Shown: positions 48,433 through 61,400 of the stretch, piece by piece
How positions within the stretch are numbered: the first letter of the stretch is position 1
Layout of the letters: each line of letters begins with the position of its first letter
NCBI GenBank assembly: GCA_914767715.1
Contig: OU612065.1
Location: forward strand, 1,426,001-1,490,000
Length of the DNA: 64,000 nucleotides
Source: Membranipora membranacea
Taxonomy: Eukaryota; Bryozoa; Gymnolaemata; Cheilostomatida; Membraniporidae
Direction of reading: 5' to 3'
Program-made: the position numbers and the translations under genes
The notes under the pieces: generated by a model
What the model saw: only the letters and a program-made list of their open reading frames with translations
The model's database searches: none
Told to the model about the DNA's origin: nothing

Positions 48433-51149
48433 TTATAGTCTTGGTGACGCTGTTATGTCATTTCTATCCCCTACATACACAATCTGCTGCTTATCTCTCT
48501 GAGACTGCTGCAGCTTACCTTCTTTATCACTGCCTGGCGTCACAGGCTCTATCTGTGTGTCCTCCACCAGAACTTTCTTTTGTACCTCTACAGCCGTGAT
48601 GTGCTGTGTAGGTACTAATGTATCCACAGTTCTAGCTGTATCTAAACTCCTCGCTGTATCCAGTGATATGTCTGTAATCTTAGCGAGTGACTCCTGTTTA
48701 TCGGATTGCGTTGCCTCACCAGTTATCTTGAGAGGAGGTTTCTCTGGGGTTGTGATTTGTCTCCTCCCCTGAGAGAGTCTATTAGGGAGGGTAGGATTGG
48801 AGTTTTCTTTGGTCACATTCCTAACAGTCAGCAGTTTATTATAAGCCTCAGCTGACTTGAAAACTTTACTGCTTGTTAGATAATTTTGTATTTCACCATT
48901 TTTGACTGTCCTTGGAGGCTTGCTGTTGACAGAAGAGCTCCGTATTGATTTGATTAGTTTGCCTGTTGATGGGCTGTAGTATTTTCTCTCAGCAGGGACT
49001 GGTCTGGATACAGGTTCAGATATCGAGTCTTCACCATTCATAGTAACATTGAGAAGCTCGTCAGTTAATACCTTACAAATAAATATACCATCTTATGATC
49101 AGTGTCAGTAGGTACATTCTAACAACTAAGGCACTGCACTTGGAGGGCTTACACATAGTTCCAGTTGTCACAACAGAGTCATAATACATCTCAACCTTGA
49201 AGGTAATATACCCAATCTGTAATGTCATACAAAATATTGGCTACACCTGAATTAATCTTGATTTGAGTGTCATGGTGTAGAAAACACAGCAAAATAAGGC
49301 TAAGATAGTATTGACACTTACCTTGCTGACTGACTTTACCAGCTGAACATTATAAAATGGTACAATAGTCGGCAGGTTTGTCTTTGCCTTTCTATTCACT
49401 GGTGTTGTTCTTCTCATGTTTTTAATAACGTACATACACCTCGTCTCCTAAAATCACAAAATAACTGCAAAATTATTAAATTTCTATTCACAAACACATT
49501 GTGGCCAAATTTTCTTTCGGAAGAGCGGTACTTTGCACATACTAGGACAACTGGCAGAGAGACATCTTTGTAGTATTTTAACGATCCACTATAACACAAA
49601 TAACTATCAACTTACAATGACTTACCACACATGGTATAGATAGGATCTCTGGTCAAGCTGAATACTCCCAAACATCACAAATGATGGTTTTATTTATTTC
49701 AATTGTTGACAACTTTTGTATTTCACTATTTCATTTCATAATGTAGTATTTCACAACAGTTTTATCGGCATTTCGTAATGACTATGTCGTTCATTAGTGT
49801 CACTTCTCATCACTAAATTGTGCCTCTCAGCAATATCCTACAAACCTCTCTTATTGAAGGTCATTCGGAAAAAAACAACATACAATACATATAATACAAT
49901 CTAGATCAAAATCCAGGGTGGTTCCGGCAGTATATGGCTTGTGCTAGTCTGTCTTAACAAGCTTTGTTCGAACAAAGCTTGTTAAGACAGTCTAGGCTTG
50001 TGCAAAAGCAAGCAAAGCGATGCAGCAATATGAGAGCCTTCGGAACTGAGTTCAGGTATATCTGCATGATATCAGGATAAACTCTTAGCTTTTAAACTCA
50101 TATTTATCCATAGACTAAATAATATTAAGTCTATGTATTTATCTCACATGTACTGTCTTGTAGTTTACCCTGGAATGCAATGGAGGAGATAAATCTTGAA
50201 TATTCTGAATAGGTTAGCTTTTCATTTCTACCTTGGCCATCAGCTGTAACAAAGACAGTTTATCCATCCCATCAAAATACGATCACCATACACTCATACA
50301 CGTACCTCAGCGTCATGGTGAAGCTTGTCGTATATTTTAGTGACTATATCAGTAGGCAGACGAAAACGGGACATGATATCAGCCTGCTCGCTGTTCTCCG
50401 AAGCCTTTCTTATATATTTTCTGACGACTTCAGTTTTCTGCTTCACTGTTGGCAGTTCTTTTGTCAGTTTTAACTCAAATGGAGTGCTGAGCTGGTCACC
50501 TGAAACATCAAATGGGTGTGTCAGAAAGTCCAGAGGAATACTTTTCACTTCAAGATTGTTAAAACATTTTTGATTCAATTGTAATAACATTGCTGAGCAT
50601 GGTATGCGAGAGTGGCTTGTTTTAAAGGCTCATATTGAGGTTGCTCCTCCTCTTCCATCACATGTTACTGATATTGAACCCTCACCATATGTGTTCTTGT
50701 AGCTGAGATCTGTGGCGGATTTGACATCATTGACGAATGACTCTGAACGCTTCCACGAGTAAGGTAGGTATCCCTCAGATCGCGAGATGCTCTTATTTTT
50801 CAACAGTCTAGATTTTGGAGGTGTTATCATTCCATTATTGCTCTAAAAATAATTATGTTTACATGTGTTATTACTATATTGATCATGCAATGACTGTAAA
50901 TATAACTACGATTGATAAATGGACAGCGCTAAGGCTCACCGGAAACATGTGATGGGAGAGCGGGTTAATAACAAAGAATCTTCTCACCTCAGGAAGATTT
51001 GGTTCCCATGCCAAGGTCGATCTGTGAGGGGTTAATTTTGGCACTACCATTTGTCCGTTTGACTTCTTCATATCCGAGAATGCGTGTTTCCAACCACTAC
51101 TCTTTATCCTTGTATTTTGAAGCAGCAAGCAAGTGTTCAGTTCCGCCAT
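48433..51149 (-). CDS. Five-exon protein of unrecognised family (425 aa)
   Basis: Exons (minus strand): 51149-50988 (start ATG), 50842-50686, 50499-50306, 49447-49322, 49071-48433 (stop). All phases close. The protein is basic and mostly polar. Conserved-looking short segments include STLAWEPNLPE, LPYSWKRSESFVNDVKSA, IMSRFRLPTDIVTKIYDKLH and RKYYSPSTGKLIKSIRSSS. The last exon contains a small internal repeat (SLDTARSLDTARTVDTL). I see no signal peptide, membrane segment or named domain, and do not assign a function. The composition, with Pro/Lys/Ser-rich linear motifs, would suit a cytoskeletal or ciliary microtubule-associated protein, but that is only an impression. The last exon appears to use an AAG acceptor (TTTGTAAG|G). 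It lies downstream of, and on the same strand as, the Tudor gene. Confidence 0.75.
49944..49995. repeat. 52-bp near-perfect palindrome
   Basis: CTAGTCTGTCTTAACAAGCT, then TTGTTCGAACAA, then AGCTTGTTAAGACAGTCTAG. Its arms are variants of the AAGCTTGTCAAGACAGG family. It lies in an intron of the unrecognised gene. Confidence 0.9.
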
Positions 51150-52418
51150 ACCCTGAAACCATTTTGAAATCCATAATCAGAGCATTTAGAAATGTATGTA
51201 ACAGCAGGAAACCAAGCAATCTGTAGGCAATCAGAATAATGGCCTGTTTCTTCAGTATGATGATATGAGTATAAAACAACATGCATTGATGTGTGAATGT
51301 TATAACAGAGGTCATGTTTCCATTCAATGTTCTGCAGTTACTTTCAGCTTACCCTTTGTTTCCAGCCGTGATTTGATCTAAAATAATTCAATAGCTATAT
51401 CAGCAGTATATCAGCAGTATGTCAGCAGTATGTCGGCAGCGTGGCAGCGATATCAGATAAAGTGCATTACAATAGTGGAGAATTTTAGTGTTAGAATGAA
51501 TATAGGCTACGTAACCTTTAACCACGAACAACAGACCATGTAAGTTATATTATGGATTTTAAAAGACCTACATGTTGTTTTAGGCCCAGATCAAATAAAT
51601 TTTTCAGACTAGTTACCGAAATGCTCTTGGATTAGAAGACAAAGAATTAAATTGATTGTCTAATAAGAGACTAAGCAAGGAAACCTTAGGAAAAACAATA
51701 GTTATTATCACCACTTGACAAGCTATAATGTATAAGCATTCAATTCAAGTGGTAACAATAATACTATTTCAGCAACCAACGATAACAAAAAATACAATAA
51801 TAAGCTTTGCAGAATTAAATTCGAGATCGAATTAATTAGGATTATTTAGGCTCAAAGGCTGCTGCTGCTCAAGTGACACGTGATAGAATTGAGATGGTCG
51901 AGTAAACAGCCTCTATGTGACATTGATACATGAATGAAACGTAACTGGTCAGAAATGGAGTCACTACTACCTGTATTTTATCGGATAACGGAACGTAAAA
52001 AGATAAATCTGACACACAAAAATTGAGTTAGACTCTAACAAAAAATATGTAACAACCTTAGATTTATAATGCCAACTGGCTAATGCAAAGAAAAATATAA
52101 GTAATTGTTGGAACAGTAAGATGTATAGATGAGGTAATGAAGTGCGGAGAAGCTCAGGTATAAGCTGTGTTACTGCTGTGAGCTAATGTTAGTGCATAGA
52201 TAATACTTGTCCTCATGGAAGGTTTTATTATGACTATGTAAAAGCATGGCCGTCTAATCCTACCATGCCTGCAATATTTTATGCCAGGGTGGTGTTACTT
52301 ATCAGCAGCATGAAGCACCCATAGTAAGCTACTCCATACAATAGTAAGTCCGATAACAACACTAGTTTACTGGAGGTTCTGCTTATATTTAGCATGACCC
52401 ATGCGCACAAGTTCTAGT
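51150..52418. other. Spacer between the Tudor gene and the unrecognised gene
   Basis: Contains the Tudor 3' UTR, a short degenerate ATATCAGCAGT array (about 51390-51450), and the presumed promoter of the gene starting at 51149. Nothing else recognised. Confidence 0.5.
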
Positions 52419-52466
52419 TTAGTGGAGGTTCTGCTTATATTTAGCATGACCCATGCGCACAAGTTC
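52359..52466. repeat. 52-bp tandem duplication covering the Tudor gene stop codon
   Basis: AGCATGACCCATGCGCACAA occurs at 52391 and again at 52443, with the flanking GTTTASTGGAGGTTCTGCTT also duplicated (period 52 bp). The copy at 52419-52466 is the coding C-terminus (RMGHAKYKQNLH stop); the other copy is 3' UTR. Confidence 0.95.
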
Positions 52467-55400
52467 AGAGTCTATGTTGATATTGGATTCACCGGTTGTA
52501 TCGTGCAGCTCAAATAAGACAGAAGGTCCGGGGTTTAGTAATGTCTTCTCTCTCTGCACTGACTTGATAGTAGCCACAAGTTTCTTCTCGTTACACAGAT
52601 AGATAAAGTCTCTCTTAGACTCAGGAGTCCAGATGTTCCCCTCAGCTGGTATGATATCTGTGATAAGGGGAGATAATGGAATGTACCAATCATCCAACTG
52701 TTTGTATATTATATACTGGTATGTACTACAAGGGATGGTAACATGGCTACTTACATTATAAGATGGGACGGACATCATTACAGTAACATACAACTTGTAC
52801 TAGGGTTCTATTACACCAAACATGTCGAAACCAGGGTCAGAGAGCACGCTGCTACATTTAAAAGTGTTTGATCTTGACTTCTAATCATTTAAACAGCTGA
52901 AAAAGTGGAAAAGTATGGATGTTAGTCACCACAAGCTGGTCTAATATTTACACAACCTCTAGTTATTCTTATTTACAGATATTCCACAGTTGTGAAGTTT
53001 AGGACATCTAGTAAAACAGTTTGCTCCTATTACTTTTACTATTTATTGATCAAGAGGTGGAAATATCATATCAACCAACAAATTCCCCCTCGCCCTTCCC
53101 CTCACATAATCCAATAAAGTAAGTAGATGTGTGGATATTATAAGGACACATTAAATTGCAGCAGCGATTGCATGAATCAGACCCCCTATTGAAAATTTTA
53201 ACTATTCATGATGATTGAGACTGTTGTGTTGCCACATCATAACCTGTTGGAGTTCATTGGTTTGAGTGACTACGTTGATGTCAGAATGTTTCTGAGGTCT
53301 TCATTCATTCAAATATACATCTACATGTTGAACATAGGCACATTCTTGCCTCTTCTAATATTTAGAAGATTGAAATAAGTTCACAACTTTTTGTTTATAC
53401 AAATTTTGAGGATTTACAAAGGATAGATTCACTGAATTCATTATCACAGTCACGCAAAAGTTGGTCATCACCTTTTCAGTTGACTACGTACAGAAAGTGA
53501 TTTATACTGACCGAAGAGGCCAGCCCTGACAGCCTGTAGGGGGAGAGTCTTATATTTCTTCTTTAAAGGTCGGATCATCTCTGGCTCGATGAAGTCATAG
53601 TTTCCATAATCAGCAAATAACACCTTCACCTAAAACAGCAGCATTGCTCTATCTGAGAAAACTGAAATGCAGCAGCTCTACCCTGTATCCTGTGTAACTG
53701 TCATATTAGAACAAAGATGGTTACATATCTCTACATATCTCTACATATCTCTACTCAGATATACACTCACTCTGCCGGCGATGAGCTTGTTATCGATAAT
53801 GAGCACTCTGTACCAGTAACCATCGTGTGTACTCAGACCAGCACACAGGTCTCCTTGTCTCGGTGTAAAGCTCTCACCTTCCACACACTGTAACACAGAT
53901 AGGAAATTACACTAACAAAATTATATTGTTACAAATATTCACCTGCTGCAATCTTTTTGTACCATGTCTTCAGCAAGATTGGCTCTCCTCTAGGATTTTG
54001 ATTCTAGAGCAGAGCAAAGTAGTAGATGTAGCAGTAGTACTTCTGATATACATGGACACATATCGCACACCTCACCTCGTATTCTGTGTGTAGGTTTTCT
54101 ATGAGGTCATTGAGCTTTCTTATTTCAGCAAGAGGTACAACCACAAAATGGTCTGGTTCGTTAGTTGTAGTCACAAACACATCCCAGAATGCCCCAGCAT
54201 CTGGAGGCTGGACAAATGGGGGCACATAGTCATCCTGTATAAGAATAATCATAGACATGAAAACCGAACATCAGATCAGATCTCGTATACCAACATATAC
54301 AGAGTTTTCTACACCTATTGAACTCATTTTTTCTTGAGCAATGTGACAAGGCTCAGTTATTTAATAACACAGTACAGTACAGTACTTGTAAAATTTAACT
54401 CTGACCTGCCTTTGAGCCTCATATTATGTAGTTATCTTATCTTACCTCTAGCATTATCTAGTACCACGTCGCACCTTATAGCGAGTTATGCTAATTTACT
54501 TATCTCGTCAGCTCGCGGGATTTTCTCGTTCCTATTATTCTAAATAACTGAAGAGACAAGTCGTCTTTTCGCAATTTACACCCTCACGCCCAAAAGTAAT
54601 ACCTTTTGTTACTATATTTTTCAGTGTGTGAAAGGAGACTTGGGTGCATGTGTTGTTGGTGCTAAATTTACCGCCTTTTTTTAAGTATCGAGGCCGAATT
54701 TCCTCCTATAAAGTTCTTACCCTGCCCATGCTGTTCTCTAGCAACTTACTGTACTTACTTAAACGTTTATTTCTAACTTATTGTGGGTTAACCAGGAAAT
54801 GGCGTATTAGTTGTCCTATGGGGGAACCCCCAGCTATCTTGTTAATCATTGAGGTAAGAAAAAATACCTGTATTGAAGATCATATAGCAACAAATATTAA
54901 CAAAACAACCAAATAACAAATCGGAGTATCACAAAGAAATAAGAGTATCGGGATGAGTGTTGATATTGGTACCATGATGAGAAATAGCAGATAAACTCAC
55001 GCTGATATTGAGAGCCTCTAGTTTACTGGAGACATAATCACCCGCCCCTGCCTTACTCAGATCACCCTTCATTAGTTTACTCATCTTATCAGTCGGCTTC
55101 TCCCCAGGCTTGCTGGTAGAAGGGTAATCATCTGGAGGACTACCTGGGGGTGTTGTGGGGGAGTGGAGGGCATCACCGGGTCTAGCTGGAACACTACTGA
55201 TATCTATGAGTGAACACAAACCAGAAAGAGGTGTATTATTATATGCTCTATATTAGGCAGAATAAAAAATAGTGACTTGAAATCAGATAATTAAACACAA
55301 ATTGTCTACTCTTGTTGTGTGAAATGACAGCTCCGAATACCTTCTCTACCTTCTCGTCCATCTGTGGTGAAATTATGTACGTATTTGTTACAAAATCTAT

Positions 55401-58400
55401 AAACTTTAATCAAATATAAAAAGTTATACCTGAGAAGCTGTATCCACTTTTCTGTGATTATAAGACATTATTTTGCTTTTTAGTTTACTCAGAATAGGAG
55501 CATAATAACATAGAGAGACATAGAGCTTCCCTTGTGGAGTAAGTATGACTTACCGGTATTAGAAGGATGGGCTGAGTTACTGTGATTAGTTATTGTGTTA
55601 TTGACCGAGTTATTTCTTTGCATTGCTACAGAAGGTACACTTGTAGTGTGAGATGAAGGCGTCTCACCGGATTGTGACAAGCTGAAACAAATGTCACAAT
55701 ATAAATATGTTAATAAACGCATTACATGAGCAAGCATATGGAAAAGCACTCCACTTCCATATACCTTTCAGATTGGATTAGATTGCCTGAACATATTTAC
55801 AAAAAAAAATCTTTTTCCTCATTTCATTAATTGAGTACTGTCAGTGCTAGTGCTAAATCTTTTAGTAGTTGTGTCCCCTGACTTGTAGTTCCTAATAAAT
55901 GTTTTTTGAAGAAAAGACACATTTTCAGTCCTATACTTGGGATGCCTAGCCAACTAAACACCATATAACAACATGGTGTACTTACGTCTCTTCGTATATC
56001 TTGAGGAGTTGATTGTTAACGCTGAAGCTATTTTGGGAGAGTTGTACTTTGGCTGGCTCAGTCTCAGTAGCTGCTGTTACAGTCATCAGTACATAGTGTT
56101 CCTCTGAGTTTATAAGCATTGCTGCCTCAGCTCCTACATCATCATTCCAACCATCTAATCCACTCAGCTTACACTCTAACGCCTACAACAACAATAACAA
56201 TGTAGACAATCAGCATACAAAAAAACATACAACAGCAATCATACAACAACGTGAGATAACAAATAAGAGGTAAAACATAATTCAAGAAAAACTGGTTATA
56301 TAAATATGATATCATTTAGTATTACCTGCATAGGAAGAGTCTTTGCATGTTTGATATCAGCGGGTATTCTTCTGAGTTGACTCATTGGTATGGTTGAGGT
56401 ATTACCATAGTCTCCATAATACACTTCAACCTAAAAATAGCAAAAGGAGTGAGTTAAATTTGAAGCACTTATATAACATGCCCAATAAAAATCCGCAACA
56501 CTAAACTAGCACAGCCTCTATAACAGTGTTATGTCAGTCTGCTCTGTTGGTTTTGTTATGGAAGTGTAAATAAAATCCAAATTTGAGATGAAATAACGAT
56601 AACGTTATATGATGTATATGCGATGTATATGTGATGTATATGCGATGTTTATGTGATGTATATGTGATGTATATGTGATGTTTATGTGATGTATATGTGA
56701 TGTATATGCGATGTATATGTGATGTATATGTGATGTTTATGTGATGTATATGTGATGTATATGTGATGTATACCTTCTTCTCCTGATTATTAGTGCTCTG
56801 TATATTAGCCCTGTACCAGGTACCCTCGTACTTAGCACATACTAAGTCTCCGATCTGAGGTCCTGTCACAAAGTCCTGGGCTGTCGTTTTCTAAACAGAT
56901 AAAAACATTATGCAGTTCTTGCTTCCATATCATAGAAGGAAAAGAAGGTAATATTGAGTGAGGGTATATACATATCTGTGGCAATTCAAAAGTGATCATT
57001 ACAACAGATTATAGTCTCATGGCATATTTCTATCTGATTTGACCATAAACATATAAATATTCATTTAATTTCATCTGTTATTATGTTATTATATGTATTT
57101 ATGTATTTACATGTATTTATATGTTTATGGATTTAACTTCCTCACAGTGTCTCACCTGTTTGGTGTAATAGTCGTTTATTTCATTCATGAGCTCCTCTAG
57201 TTTACCCACTCCCGGTCCTATCAGCTGTACAAAACACGTACCGTCTCTCTCAATATATGTAAGTGATACATCTGTAGTCTTGCCCGGCTACAATAAAAAA
57301 ACACAGCTATTTTATTACATGTTAATGTTGTAGCTAAAGAACAAGAATGCAATTGGATTTACTTATTATAATTTTAGTCCCAAGCAAAATTTAATTAAAA
57401 CGAGGCGTAATCCTGTCACACTCGACTTTCTCTCATCAGAATAAGCAGGGCGTTACAATATTAACCGAAAATAAGCATAACAGCTCACCGCAGGAAGATG
57501 TGCAGCTAGTTTAGTATCTGTCATCAGTTTACCGATCTCACTGTTAATCTCAATATCTTCTTCTGCTGATGTGTCAAAAAGAACAACTTGAGGTATTCCA
57601 TGTTCGTTGTCTATGTGCTGCATCAAAAAAGTTGATTGAATTACATGTTCTGATTATGATAACGATAACGAAATATTAAATCAGATGATCAATGGGGTAA
57701 TCACGATGAAGTATTCCCGTCTCTAGCGTAATATCAAGTTATGTCAGCTAGCCATAAATTTCAAGTCTGTGCTACCTTATCCTTCTGCGAATACAGTACT
57801 TCTCAGGGTATACTCTTGTACTGATATTACCTAGCTATTTGTTTTTGTATTGCTGTCATGAAATGCTTATTGTAAGCACAAATCTGTATTTGTTATATAA
57901 ATCATCATCACGTTAAGGACTGAAAAAGATCATTGAGTAAAATAAACATCAATGATGATTCTCATATAGTGTATATTGGTATATTATTCCGTAATACATC
58001 AGATGGTGTTGTACATAATGTTAATATTTACCTGAGCTATGAGAGTTTTACCACTAGTCATGTCCACTAACTTCTCTAAAGCTCCTACTGTATCTTCTGT
58101 AACCTGATCTAGTCCCCACAGCAAACACAAACATGTCTAAAATTAAAAAAACCTGATCGTAATAAGTATGATAATGAAGGTAAGTATGATAAGTCAAATA
58201 CCAAGAATCCTCAAACTTAAAATGTGCCAATAGGGACAGTAAGTATGATGCAAATGCCAGCTACCAAAGTCACTGTACGTTGGGTAGTAGATGGTAGCAC
58301 CAGATACCATGGCTATATTTATTTATATGAGCTGGTTGACCCATAAAGTATAGTATATAATGACATACCTGTATCGGTATTTTCCTGTATTTTTCTCTCA

Positions 58401-61400
58401 GTGTGTACATATTCTTTCTGTCTACAGAAGCCATGGAGCCAAAGTCAATCAGTTCACACTCTACTGTCTGTATATAACACCAAGCATACATCAGCATACA
58501 GCATATATCAGTATTGACAGGAATTTCATTTCATCTCATTATCAGCGTCATGCCTATGATGAGCATGCTCATTCAGCTATTATAGTTCCACTAGGATGTT
58601 CCATTCAATGACGATTGCCAAATGTCTTTGCAGCCCTCATATATGCACCAAGTTATGCAGGAAGTATATAAACCCAGGGTGTTTGGGGTTGGAACATTCA
58701 GTCTTAAAATCTCCCCCACAAATCCCCCTCAAACCCATAACTCCTGTGGTACCAAATGCCTGGCAGTGAATAGCAAGAATGCCATCAGCTAACACAAAAC
58801 TTACTGATACCCAACAACCAGTAATGTAGAATATTATGATTGTGTTACAATGTAGGAATGCTCACATTTCGGTTGAGGAGTTCTTTAGCTCTAACTCTGT
58901 ACCAGCCTGGACCGTCCTCATCAGTAACCTGAGCCAGGTAGATATCATCCATCACCAGTAAACTCATCGGCTGCTCATTCTCATATACACACTCAACCTC
59001 CTCCATAAACTCATTATATAACTCCTGTAGGCGACAACAACAACCATGATATTAACCTACTCTACATCTGCAGGAAGGGATCGCTGTTGGAACTTTGATA
59101 AGTTTTAAAGGTTACCTGATCTGAGAAGTAATAGCGCATGTATGAGATATAGGCCTACTTACAGATGAGGTGCTCTCCACCCGGAGGTATACTTCATTAG
59201 GAGATATAACATGAGTAACCATCACAGTCCAGTAATCCTCTCCTACTGGTGTAGTCGGCTCTATTACACTACTAGTAGATGAGCTACTGTCCACGCTATG
59301 TATACTAGACATGCTCTCTATAATTTATACATAAAGATAAACACATAATAACTCACCACACACCAACTATATAAACTTTATATAAACAGTAATCAAGTCC
59401 TCTCATACCTTGAGTATGCCAACCATTGAGTCATTATACGCTATAACCAGTATATATGGAATATTAACTCGTGTCAACTTGTCGAAGCACCAGTAATATT
59501 GATATTGATATCGTATCTTGGACTTATTAACCATACAGTAATGTACATAGATGTTTACCTATTTTCTCCAGGTCGAGTTTGGGAAGCATAGTTTTGCCGT
59601 TGGGAGTGGAGTTGTTTTGTGAAGCATAACTATTTTGAGTAATATGTGACGCAGATTGAGATGAGATTCCTCCTTCGTTTGATTTTGAAGTAGATATTCC
59701 TTTGAGTTTTGGTATCGGTAGATCAGGCTGTTCCCACTGAGCTAAGCCGATATCTACGAGCTTCTGATTAATACTGATTGAGGTTTCCTCAGAATCGAAT
59801 AATACCACAGAGCAACAGCCATCTAATAATAATAAACAAGACATGGTTTAGAGGATAATATCCTGATAATGTTACTAAGAGTATAACCAGCAGTGATACA
59901 AAAATAACACCAATTTTGCATAATATAAGAAGAGCAGATAATTCTCAAGAGACTTAAATGAATAAATCTGACTTACCTATAAATGATTGGCAGATGAGAA
60001 TGAGCAGTCTGTTGTCAGTGATTGACTTGAACTCCTTAGCTAGCAGGGTAGGATTGGTGGACTCTATGTTATACAGAGTAATAGGCACTGCCTGAGCTGG
60101 TATGTTCAGAAAACGAGCGGTAAGAGGCTGTAAGGAGCTGAGTTCCTGTATCTCATAATTACCGAAATCTACATATAACAACTCCGCCTAAAACACAGTA
60201 TAAAAACTCCGCCTTAAACATGATATAACAACTCAGCCTTAGAAGTTATATATAAAAACTCATCATCTTAGACTAAAGCAGACCCTACTTCAAACTGTAT
60301 TGTTATTTACCTTAATGATAAATGTGAGCAATATTCAGGGCACCTCAAACCAGCGTAGAGACATAGTATTATGATCATGTGAGGGTATCAGAACCCGAAA
60401 TTTGGTGACGCATAAAATGATGAGGGTCATAAAGCTACTGACCTTAGTCTTATTATCAGTATGAGCCACAAACGCTCTGTTCCAGGCCTGAAACTCTTTA
60501 TCTTTAGCTGCACATACACAGTTAGCTGGGATCTCGGTGTATGTCTTCAGTGTCTACAACAAAACAATATCATCACCATTAGCCAGGCCATTAGCCATCG
60601 CCAGGCATAGTAAATTAGTGAGCCTATCTTGGTAAGTTTTGCTTTATTGCCCCCCCCCCCTCCTGTACAACTAAGCTTGTTAAAATAGGCTGAGTAATTG
60701 TATGGATAGCCTGTGTATAGTATTACTATGGATGGCATATTTATAGTATTAGTATGGATAGCCTGTGTATAGTATTAGTATGGATAGCCTGTGTATAGTA
60801 TTAGTATGGATAGCCTGTGTATAGTATTAGTATGGATAGCCTGTGTATAGTATTAGTATGGATAGCCTGTGTATAGTATTAGTATGGATAGCCTGTGTAT
60901 AGTATTAGTATGGATAGCCTGTGTATAGTATCAGTATGGATAGCCTGTGTATAGTATTAGTATGGATAGCCTGTGTATAGTATTAGTATGGATAGCCTGT
61001 GTATAGTATTAGTATGGATAGCCTGTGTAATGAATAAGTTGAGCCTGTATTACTCACTGCTGACTCATAGTGGCTGCTTATTTCTTCCATCAGTTTATTG
61101 ATAGCAGAGTTCTCACACTGGACGTAAATCTTCTCTATTTTGTCGGGGACATGACATATGTATACATTGCACTGTTGTCTGTAAAATCAAACAGCAATAC
61201 ATGACTGATCAACAAAGGTTGAGAACAACCTACTAGTTTTCTAAGCAGACATTTACAATGTTTGACATTCTAAGATGTTCTGCCTTTTTACAGATACATG
61301 CACATCAGTTTGGTATTTGGCTCAACAATCAAATTACGGGAAAAAACGTATCACACTTATTTTATTTAGAAAGTTGCAATTCATATTGCATTACTTATTT

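Noticed and set aside
48433-49041. Assignment of the unknown gene to TBATA because of the segment RKYYSPSTGKLI
   Set aside because: The other hallmark segments of that family are missing; one short resemblance is not enough.
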